Shown here: one piece after another, positions 1 through 5,595 of the stretch
How the letters are laid out: every line of letters begins with the position of its first letter
Numbering within the stretch: the first letter of the stretch is position 1
Assembly (NCBI GenBank): GCA_003978375.1
Contig: QNZW01000125.1
Span: forward strand, 1 to 6,486
Source of the DNA: Sulfurovum sp.
GTDB lineage: Bacteria; Campylobacterota; Campylobacteria; Campylobacterales; Sulfurovaceae
DNA: 6,486 nt
Direction: 5' to 3'
Program-made: the position numbers and the translations under genes
Notes under the pieces: generated by a model
The model's database searches: none
Told to the model about the DNA's origin: nothing
What the model saw: the letters and a program-made list of their open reading frames with translations, nothing else

Positions 1-1521
1 CTGTTTCATCGTACGAATATATTCTTTACCATAATAGTGTGCATGGTCACTTGTAAACACTATCATCGTATTTTTAGCAAATTTTGAGTGTTTAAAATAG
101 TCCCAAAATTGACCAAAGGCATCATCCATATTATAAATGGTATTTAGTACATTATTTTTGCCATCTCCATAGGCTACTCCATCTCTTTCAATATCTACAA
201 AAGCATGTGTCTCAATCGTATAAGTCATAAGTAAAAATGGTTGTTTTTTGGGTGTTTTTTCTTTCTCTTTAAGATATTTAGTTAAAACAGTATAGGCTTG
301 ATGGTCACTAAGATAATGTCCTCTAATCTTGTCTATACCTCCTAAATATGTATTCGATAATGTTTCTCCTGACAATATTGTGTCAAATCCAAAATTTGCA
401 ACCATTTCATCATTACCAGAGCTATCTTTATAATGCATATTTAAAAAAATAGTTTCATAACCATTATGTTGAAGTATATGTGGAAAACATTTATAATGTA
501 GTGTTGATAAATTTAAAAGGTCATTCTCTAGCCAATTTTTTCCACTTCCTAACCATGGATAGGTAGAACAAATTTGTCCATGGAGTCCTCTATATGTCGC
601 TGCTGTATGGTTATAATAATTCTTCACTACAGTAGTATGAGGATTTTCTGAAAAATCTTTAAGGTGTGGGGTTAAATTTTTATATTTATCACTATAGACA
701 CTTGTGGTTCTAGCACTTAATCCTTCAGTAAATATTACAATGATATTGGGCTTTTGTATTGTCGCATCAAAAGTAACATTTTCATCATAAATATTTTCTT
801 TTAATAGTGGATATTTTTTAAATGGTTTAAAGGTATAACCTAACTTATGTAATTTCTCAACCTCATCTCTTGTAAAAGAGAAGTCTACTTTTTCATCACT
901 TTTATAGATATTTTCAAACGCTTGTATCGCTGCCATATGTGGTAAAGTATTGTGTTGTAGTATCGTATTGCGTTCTTGTAGTGTTTTTTGACTTATCCAC
1001 TTTTCTTCACCATAGAGTAACAGTGTTGCTGTTATAAAAAACCCTATAAAGTATCTATTTAACATTATTTTTTGTAACTTTACATTTTTAACGATAAAAT
1101 ACGTAAGTATCAAAGGTAAAATAACTACCACCAACATCACCAAAAGAATAATACTAATATTCTCTGTAGTAATCAAAAAACCAATAAACTCTATATTTTT
1201 TACTGCAAGTTTAGAAATAAACTCTCCTGAGATAAAAATACTTATGATTTGTGAGAGATATATTGTCATATATACTATAAATAATATCGTTCCAAACCAT
1301 CTAGAAAAAGGGTATTTGTTTATCAAAACGACTATAAGTAAAAACATAATAGCATACTCAACAAAAAATGTATCAAAAACCAAAATTTTAGGTATATAAT
1401 GCACACCATTTATAGTAAAATCTAAATTATTGGCTATCAAGATAGCACCAAATAAAGAAGCTAGGGTCAAAAAGACCAATAGAAATATTTTATAATTTGA
1501 TACTGCTTTGTGTTTTATCAT
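1..1521 (-). CDS. LtaS/sulfatase-superfamily membrane phospho-group transferase, 3' end outside window
   Basis: The reading frame is open for all 507 codons from the ATG at 1521 to the window edge, so the C-terminus is missing. About five hydrophobic segments lie at residues 11-29, 49-67, 76-96, 122-144 and 155-169. A sulfatase-type catalytic domain follows from about residue 257. It begins with the strand PNIIVIFTEG, whose Glu266 is a likely metal ligand. Thr309 in HTAATYRG is the candidate catalytic threonine. ETHAF (His439) and TSDHAH (Asp492, His493) look like the remaining substrate and metal ligands. This five-TM plus extracytoplasmic alkaline-phosphatase-fold layout is that of lipoteichoic acid synthase and OpgB-type phosphoglycerol transferases, which move a head group from a phospholipid to a glycan. 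In a Gram-negative host the product is more likely a modified periplasmic or surface glycan than LTA; the substrate is unknown. Its ATG overlaps the upstream stop as ATGA, indicating translational coupling. Confidence 0.85.
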   Translation of the reverse strand, partial: MIKHKAVSNYKIFLLVFLTLASLFGAILIANNLDFTINGVHYIPKILVFDTFFVEYAIMFLLIVVLINKYPFSRWFGTILFIVYMTIYLSQIISIFISGEFISKLAVKNIEFIGFLITTENISIILLVMLVVVILPLILTYFIVKNVKLQKIMLNRYFIGFFITATLLLYGEEKWISQKTLQERNTILQHNTLPHMAAIQAFENIYKSDEKVDFSFTRDEVEKLHKLGYTFKPFKKYPLLKENIYDENVTFDATIQKPNIIVIFTEGLSARTTSVYSDKYKNLTPHLKDFSENPHTTVVKNYYNHTAATYRGLHGQICSTYPWLGSGKNWLENDLLNLSTLHYKCFPHILQHNGYETIFLNMHYKDSSGNDEMVANFGFDTILSGETLSNTYLGGIDKIRGHYLSDHQAYTVLTKYLKEKEKTPKKQPFLLMTYTIETHAFVDIERDGVAYGDGKNNVLNTIYNMDDAFGQFWDYFKHSKFAKNTMIVFTSDHAHYYGKEYIRTMKQ

Positions 1522-2492
1522 TTACCTTCACTTTTATCTATAAATTTACCAATGGCTTCAGAAGTAATAATACTTCCTTTATCATTGAGATGGGATCTGT
1601 CTGCAAAATATTTATCTTCTAAATGCAAAGTATCATGTAGACTTAAAAAGTAGCCTCCATCTTTGCTAATCAATACATTTAGATTTTTTGAAAATTTTTT
1701 GATAACAATCTTAACCATTGGATCTTTTTCAACCAAAGCTTGTCTATAAGGTTGATGTATAAAATAAAATTTAATTCCCTTTTGATGCATTTTTTTGGCT
1801 ATGCGAAACAGTGCATCAAATGCTTTAGGAAGCTGTACGGCAGCATGAGGGTTTTCCCAACGTCTTTTGATAATATCTTTACCATAAATGTGAAGAGGTA
1901 CACTCCCTGTGTGGTCAAACCCTAAATAAGAAAAATCATTACTTCTTCCATGTTTATGCGCCCATTCCTTTTTTCTTTTGGCTAAAAAAGGTAAATCTTT
2001 AGAAGCATCAAAAATTAACTTGGCTTCTTTGAGAGGATTTAATGTGTGTGTTATATACTTTACTAGTGTCTTTGGATGATAATTTTTAAATGTAGAAAGA
2101 TGTTGAAAATCTGAAAATTGTGCAGAATAAATAACCCGCTTTAAATGAGGAAATGCATCGATTAACTCTAAAAGTTGTTCTACTTGTAACGCACTTGCTT
2201 CATAAACAGAAAGATTTAGTGCATGTTTTACGTGTGAAGAAGCTTTTTCTAAATATGCACCTTGTACATTATTCATCCCTATAGATGAACCTACAATAAT
2301 CGTATCAATCTTCTTAGTATCAATCTTTTCACGAATAAATTTTATTTTTGCATCAAATGAGATACGACTAGTAATAGGCAAGGGATACTCTTTTGAAAAA
2401 TAATAAGCATAAGAAAATGTAGTGATTCCAATGAGTGTAAAAATGAAAAAAAGTATTTGTAAATATCTTTTATTGTTTAACATATCTCTCAT
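1518..2492 (-). CDS. membrane-anchored SGNH/DltD-like hydrolase-fold protein
   Basis: This 324-residue protein has one N-terminal hydrophobic segment at about residues 11-31, acting as a signal anchor, and a predicted periplasmic domain. The strand leading into VGSS (Gly68-Ser70) corresponds to SGNH block I, with Ser70 in the nucleophile position. The C-terminal ADRSHLNDKG supplies the Asp-x-x-His pair (Asp298, His301). This degenerate GSS plus DxxH pattern is typical of the DltD/AlgJ/DUF1574-type proteins that handle acyl or other ester groups on surface polymers, usually beside an MBOAT acyltransferase. No MBOAT gene is visible here; the partner is instead the sulfatase-superfamily gene, which starts within this gene's stop codon. 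The start is uncertain. The first ATG (2492) lacks an obvious Shine-Dalgarno, and a second ATG three codons later (2483) is preceded by GAGAGAT, though very close. Fold assignment is moderate; the substrate is not inferable. Confidence 0.75.
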   Translation of the reverse strand: MRDMLNNKRYLQILFFIFTLIGITTFSYAYYFSKEYPLPITSRISFDAKIKFIREKIDTKKIDTIIVGSSIGMNNVQGAYLEKASSHVKHALNLSVYEASALQVEQLLELIDAFPHLKRVIYSAQFSDFQHLSTFKNYHPKTLVKYITHTLNPLKEAKLIFDASKDLPFLAKRKKEWAHKHGRSNDFSYLGFDHTGSVPLHIYGKDIIKRRWENPHAAVQLPKAFDALFRIAKKMHQKGIKFYFIHQPYRQALVEKDPMVKIVIKKFSKNLNVLISKDGGYFLSLHDTLHLEDKYFADRSHLNDKGSIITSEAIGKFIDKSEGK

Positions 2493-2565
2493 TTTTTATG
2501 CACAAATAAAACAAATCTATAACCAAGTAATAACAAACCTTAACCCTATTGACATTTAATTTTAA

Positions 2566-2571
2566 ATTATA
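2566..2571 (-). promoter_or_regulatory. candidate -10 box for the SGNH/sulfatase pair
   Basis: Read on the minus strand this is a perfect TATAAT in very AT-rich DNA, about 75 bp upstream of the SGNH start. No matching -35 is seen at 16-18 bp. That is acceptable for epsilonproteobacterial sigma-70 promoters, where the -35 is poorly conserved, but AT-rich DNA gives such hexamers by chance. Confidence 0.35.
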
Positions 2572-2609
2572 GCTAGAGCAACTTAATACCACGCATTTTT
2601 TAAAAACTA

Positions 2610-2618
2610 TGTTATACT
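2610..2618 (+). promoter_or_regulatory. candidate extended -10 promoter for the glycoside hydrolase gene
   Basis: The string TGTTATACT is an extended -10 element (TGn followed by TATACT). It would place transcription start near 2625 and give a leader of about 50 nt. No good -35 lies at the usual distance. Confidence 0.45.
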
Positions 2619-2628
2619 TATAACTCTA

Positions 2629-2650
2629 TAGGGTAGCTTTAAAAACCCTA
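2629..2650 (+). other. small inverted repeat in the 5' leader of the hydrolase gene
   Basis: TAGGGT (2629-2634) and ACCCTA (2645-2650) are perfect 6-bp complements separated by a 10-nt AT-rich loop. The hairpin would sit at the very 5' end of the predicted transcript, about 8 nt before the GGAG. It could be an operator half-site pair or a mRNA-stabilising stem, or it may be chance. It is too weak and lacks the T-run needed for a terminator. Confidence 0.3.
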
Positions 2651-2655
2651 GATAC

Positions 2656-2662
2656 AAAGGAG
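2656..2662 (+). promoter_or_regulatory. ribosome binding site AAAGGAG with long spacing
   Basis: A strong Shine-Dalgarno, AAAGGAG, lies 13 nt before the ATG at 2676. This is longer than the usual 5-9 nt. No in-frame ATG, GTG or TTG lies between them, so 2676 remains the best start. Confidence 0.6.
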
Positions 2663-2675
2663 TATAAAAGAAAAC

Positions 2676-4373
2676 ATGCACGATGAAAATTTGCACAGTT
2701 TTACCCATCATGTCACACAATGGGGCTATACTTCTTCTTTATCTTACCCTGATCCATTTAATGCTATAGAACTTGATGTACTTATCACTTCTCCTTCAAA
2801 AAATGTTTGGAAATTACCTGCATTTTGGAGAGGTGGACAACGCTGGGAAGTTCGATTTATTCCTGAGGAAGAAGGTCTATACACCCTAGAGACTATCTGT
2901 TCTGATACAAGCAATACTTCACTGCATCTTCTTAAACATACCCTGAGTGTTGCGTTACAAAAAGAGACTTTTACGCCTTTGCCTAAATCTCTTTGCATCT
3001 CACATACTAAACGTTTTCTTCAAGATGAGACAGGCAAAGCATTTTTTTGGTTAGGTGATACTTGGTGGATGGGACTAAGCAAACGCCTAAGCTATCCAAA
3101 AGATTTTCATCAACTCACACAAGACAGAAAAGCAAAGGGTTTTTCTGTGATTCAACTGGTCATCGGTCTTTTTCCCGATATGAACGATTTTGATGAAAGG
3201 TCTAAAAATGAGGGTGGCATGGCATGGGAAGCAAACTATAGCTGTATTAATCCTAGTTATTTTGATGCGGCCGATAAACGTATAGCATATTTGGTTCAAA
3301 ATAACCTAATTCCTTGTATTTTAGGAGCGTGGGGATACTACTTTCATACTTTAGGTGAAGAGAAAATGAAAAAACATTGGCGATATATTATTGCTAGATG
3401 GGGAGTTTATCCTGTGGTATGGTGCATTGCAGGAGAAGGTGCAATGCCCCATTATTTAAGCAATAATGGACCAAAAGATAAAGAAAAGCAGATACAAGGC
3501 TGGAGTGCCATAGGTGAGTACATTAAAAGTATAGATCCTTTTCATCGACTGCTTACTATTCATCCCACAGAAATAGGAAAAGAACAAGTACTAAACCCAT
3601 CGCTTCTTGATATCAATATGCTTCAAGCAGGGCACAATGGCTACGAGAGTGTTTCTCATGCCGTACGACTAGTATACAATGAAAAAAACAAAAAACCTCT
3701 CATGCCACTTATTATGAGTGAAGTAAATTATGAAGGCATTATGCACGATACAAGTGCAGAAGTACAACGTCTAACTTTTTGGAGTGCTATACTCTCAGGG
3801 GCGACAGGATTTAGCTATGGTGCCAATGGTATTTGGCAAGTCAATACAAAAACCACTCCTTTTGGTGCATCTCCTCATGGTGGTACTTGGGGAAATACAC
3901 CTTGGGACGAAGCTTGTGATTATTTGGGTGCAAAACAATTAGGACTAGCCAAAAAACTTTTAGAACGATTTGCTTGGTGGTTACTCGAGCCACACCCAGA
4001 GTGGCTAAGCCCTCAACAAGATCTATTTGATGCTAAGACACCACGTATTGCAGGTATACCTAGACAACTTCGTATACTCTACTTTTATGGCCCCATACAA
4101 CCATGGAACAAAACCAAATACAAACTTGAAAATATTGAAAAAGATGTTGTTTATGAAGCTTTTTTTTGGGATCCTCGTACAGGAAAAGAGTATCAAGTAG
4201 GCAGTGTTGTGCCAAATCAACATAGCCAATGGCAAATCCCAATCTTACCTACATTTGAAGATTGGGTTCTTATTTTAAAATCAACGTCTCCTTCTTTAGA
4301 AACCAAGCATCCAAACTCTTCAAAGAGACGTCTAAGTAGACTAATACAGTATGTTATGTCGCACCGCAATTAA
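2676..4373 (+). CDS. apiosidase-like (GH140/DUF4038) glycoside hydrolase, apparently cytoplasmic
   Basis: This complete 565-residue protein has three domains. An N-terminal beta-sandwich resembling DUF5060 spans about residues 8-95 (key patterns WRGG and RFIPEEEGLY). A DUF4038 (beta/alpha)8 barrel spans about 110-440, opening with the family signature FFWLGDTWW (123-131). A C-terminal beta domain like the putative collagen-binding domain (PF12904) spans about 485-535 (FFWDPRTGKEY, then WVLILK). Glu254 in WCIAGEG and Glu349 in IMSEVNYEG sit at the ends of the strands where clan GH-A enzymes carry acid/base and nucleophile; this pairing is inferred. Characterised relatives include GH140 apiosidases that attack pectic side chains, but substrate cannot be predicted. 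There is no signal peptide or membrane segment, so an intracellular location is likely, unusual for a family whose studied members act on extracellular polysaccharide. It is divergent from the SGNH/sulfatase pair and overlaps the downstream convergent gene by 33 bp. Confidence 0.85.
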   Translation: MHDENLHSFTHHVTQWGYTSSLSYPDPFNAIELDVLITSPSKNVWKLPAFWRGGQRWEVRFIPEEEGLYTLETICSDTSNTSLHLLKHTLSVALQKETFTPLPKSLCISHTKRFLQDETGKAFFWLGDTWWMGLSKRLSYPKDFHQLTQDRKAKGFSVIQLVIGLFPDMNDFDERSKNEGGMAWEANYSCINPSYFDAADKRIAYLVQNNLIPCILGAWGYYFHTLGEEKMKKHWRYIIARWGVYPVVWCIAGEGAMPHYLSNNGPKDKEKQIQGWSAIGEYIKSIDPFHRLLTIHPTEIGKEQVLNPSLLDINMLQAGHNGYESVSHAVRLVYNEKNKKPLMPLIMSEVNYEGIMHDTSAEVQRLTFWSAILSGATGFSYGANGIWQVNTKTTPFGASPHGGTWGNTPWDEACDYLGAKQLGLAKKLLERFAWWLLEPHPEWLSPQQDLFDAKTPRIAGIPRQLRILYFYGPIQPWNKTKYKLENIEKDVVYEAFFWDPRTGKEYQVGSVVPNQHSQWQIPILPTFEDWVLILKSTSPSLETKHPNSSKRRLSRLIQYVMSHRN

Positions 4374-5216
4374 CCATGCATAATCGCCTTTTGTTTTTAC
4401 AAAAATATACCGATTATTAGAATTCCCTCCACTACTATACGAGACCACCGTATATTTATATCTTTCATTTGGATTTAAATCATGTATAGTGTAACTTGTT
4501 GTATTTGCACCTAGCGTCGCAACAAGTTTATTACCATAATAAATCCTAAATCCTTGTTCATTGTTAGAAGTATCTGTCCAAGAAATAGTTGCACTTGTAG
4601 TCCCTACAGAGGTCACTCTTAAATTTTTTGGCTCTAGGGGTATGGGAGAAGGCAAAAAACGTTTTAATGCCCGAAACCATACACTTGCCATTTTATAATA
4701 TCCTGTATTATTTGGATGGGTTCTGTCTTGAAAATCTGTATGATAATTTAATCCTGCTCCATACTCCATATCCACCACATAGATATCATCACCGTGTGCA
4801 TTACGGTTGTTGGCAATAGATTGTATTCTTCTGTTGAGTGTTGTTATCCATGCTTGATATTGTTGACGATTAATAATACGTGCCAATATTACTTTAATGT
4901 GATGATTATAATGACGTTCATAGGTATCTATATTATCTAAAATTCTATTAATATTATTTACATTATCACTCCAATCATTTGATCCAATATGAAGCAAAAT
5001 AATATCTGGTTGATTTGCTTGTAAAAACCCATATACATGGTCTGCTATTTGACGACTGGTCCAACCAGGGTAGCCTTCGTTATCTACATCAAAATGAGGG
5101 ACAATGGCAGAACCTGCTTGGCGAGAACCCACAAAATTTACAGCATATCGTTCATCTCTTAGCATATAATATAAATGATTACGATAGGCATGTCTTAGAC
5201 TTGCAGGTCTTGGTCC
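4341..5216 (-). CDS. SGNH/GDSL esterase with fibronectin type III domain, 5' end lost at a junction
   Basis: The first in-frame ATG is at 5165, but family-like sequence continues upstream of it to about 5216 (GPRPASLRHAYRN, then HLYYML), so the true start is absent. Numbering from the 5165 ATG, the visible domain has the GYPGWTS block (31-37), the GSND block III (61-64, Asn63) and DRTHPN with catalytic Asp147 and His150. The block I GDS serine, normally some 20-30 residues before HLYYML, is missing because foreign GC-rich DNA begins here. Residues about 177-260 form one FNIII domain (ATISWTD, YTIHDLNP, YKYTVVSY), a common accessory of secreted carbohydrate esterases. A signal peptide would have been in the missing part. 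The last 11 codons overlap the convergent hydrolase gene. As present, the gene cannot encode an active enzyme; in its source genome it is probably intact. Confidence 0.85.
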   Translation of the reverse strand, partial: GPRPASLRHAYRNHLYYMLRDERYAVNFVGSRQAGSAIVPHFDVDNEGYPGWTSRQIADHVYGFLQANQPDIILLHIGSNDWSDNVNNINRILDNIDTYERHYNHHIKVILARIINRQQYQAWITTLNRRIQSIANNRNAHGDDIYVVDMEYGAGLNYHTDFQDRTHPNNTGYYKMASVWFRALKRFLPSPIPLEPKNLRVTSVGTTSATISWTDTSNNEQGFRIYYGNKLVATLGANTTSYTIHDLNPNERYKYTVVSYSSGGNSNNRYIFVKTKGDYAWLIAVRHNILY

Positions 5217-5222
5217 TGTACC
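5198..5222. other. junction 1: AT-rich to GC-rich, two truncated genes meet
   Basis: On the minus strand the SGNH esterase frame still matches its family down to about 5211-5216. On the plus strand the symporter frame already reads DLQVLVLY from 5198. The two gene fragments therefore share about 15-20 bp, which may be microhomology at a breakpoint. Base composition and codon use change sharply here, and neither gene has its own 5' end. Confidence 0.75.
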
Positions 5223-5392
5223 TCCTCGTCGTGGTCGCGATCGGCGTGTGGCACAGCCGCGGCGAGCGAGACACCGAGGCGTACCTGCTCGGAGGCCGGC
5301 GAATTCCCTGGGCGGCTGTGGCCCTTTCGTATTTCGTCTCGGTCACGAGTACACTCTCGCTGGTGGGCGTTCCCGGCGAGGCGTATACCTAC
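5198..5392 (+). pseudogene. N-terminal fragment of a sodium:solute symporter (SSS family)
   Basis: About 65 codons encode a first transmembrane segment (LVLYLLVVVAIGVW), a polar loop (SRGERDTEAY), then the SSS-family signature region LLGGRRIPWAAVALSYF followed by VSVTSTLSLVGVPGEAYTYG, which begins the second membrane segment. Intact family members run to roughly 450-600 residues with 11-14 segments, so more than 85 per cent is missing. No ATG start is present. A start codon would have lain just before DLQV, at the left junction; a TTG at 5201 is not a convincing substitute. On the right the frame runs directly into the RNase III tail. Composition is GC-rich, unlike the DNA to its left. This is a stray fragment, not a functional gene. 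Confidence 0.75.
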
Positions 5393-5404
5393 GGCGTCGG
5401 GATG
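5390..5404. other. junction 2: symporter fragment to RNase III tail
   Basis: The symporter pattern GEAYTYG ends at about 5395, and the next codons read as the dsRNA-binding domain end of RNase III (GMGKSKQQA). The change happens inside one reading frame with no start, stop or linker. The exact base cannot be fixed because GGCGTCGGG suits both sides. Confidence 0.65.
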
Positions 5405-5494
5405 GGCAAAAGCAAACAGCAGGCCGCCCAGGCCGCAGCGCAGGATGCACTGGCCAGGATCAACAACCAACGGGCAACAGCCAGCAATCCCTAA
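5393..5494 (+). CDS. rnc: ribonuclease III, C-terminal end of the dsRBD only
   Basis: The last 33 codons before the TAA at 5492 read G-x-G-x-GKSK followed by QQAAQAAAQDAL. This matches the final helix of the double-stranded RNA-binding domain of RNase III, whose consensus is GxGxGKSKKxAEQxAAxxAL. The catalytic RNase III domain and most of the dsRBD, about 200 residues, are absent to the left, replaced by the symporter fragment. RNase III processes rRNA precursors and structured mRNAs in the cytoplasm. The identification is strengthened by smc starting about 100 bp downstream, since rnc-smc is a recurrent gene order in Firmicutes and Chloroflexi. A short RNQ-rich tail follows the domain. Confidence 0.75.
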   Translation, partial: GVGMGKSKQQAAQAAAQDALARINNQRATASNP

Positions 5495-5530
5495 CGACAA
5501 CCATCACACCCACTGCCCGACAGCAGCCCT

Positions 5531-5593
5531 AGACTTTGGACCTCGGACCCCGGACCTCGGACTCCAGGCTGCCGGCATTGGACTCTGGACATT
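5531..5593 (+). repeat. 7-bp phased GGAC-type tandem repeat between rnc and smc
   Basis: Read in sevens from 5531 the units are AGACTTT, GGACCTC, GGACCCC, GGACCTC, GGACTCC, AGGCTGC, CGGCATT, GGACTCT and GGACATT. Six of nine begin GGAC and one begins AGAC, all in phase. Within this, GGACCTCGGAC recurs exactly at 5538-5548 and 5552-5562. The array fills most of the 101-bp intergenic space and reaches within 2 bp of the smc start codon. Similar TTTGGAC-like heptads are, to my recollection, common in Anaerolineae-type Chloroflexi intergenic DNA. Confidence 0.7.
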
Positions 5594-5595
5594 CC

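Noticed and set aside
1740..1925. Short plus-strand reading frame inside the SGNH gene, and similar short frames at 3087-3299, 4023-4242 and 4628-4819.
   Set aside because: They are antisense to clear coding genes, have no ribosome binding site or motif, and are expected by chance.
2549..2554. A perfect TTGACA on the plus strand upstream of the glycosidase gene, as a -35 box.
   Set aside because: No acceptable -10 lies 16-18 bp downstream; the nearest TATA-like string is only 13 bp away. The extended -10 at 2610-2618 is a better candidate and is too far from this hexamer.
2629..2650. The leader inverted repeat as a riboswitch or terminator.
   Set aside because: The stem is only 6 bp with no T-run and no recognisable aptamer core; it is kept only as a low-confidence inverted repeat.
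5165..5165. Taking the ATG at 5165 as the real start of the esterase, giving a complete 274-residue protein.
   Set aside because: Family-like sequence continues in frame upstream to about 5216, and the essential GDS block is absent downstream, so the gene is truncated, not short.
5198..5494. A genuine fusion of a transporter N-terminus with an RNA-binding domain, as a new system.
   Set aside because: Each half is a broken piece of an unrelated housekeeping or transport family, there is no start codon, and both edges coincide with composition or gene-identity breaks.
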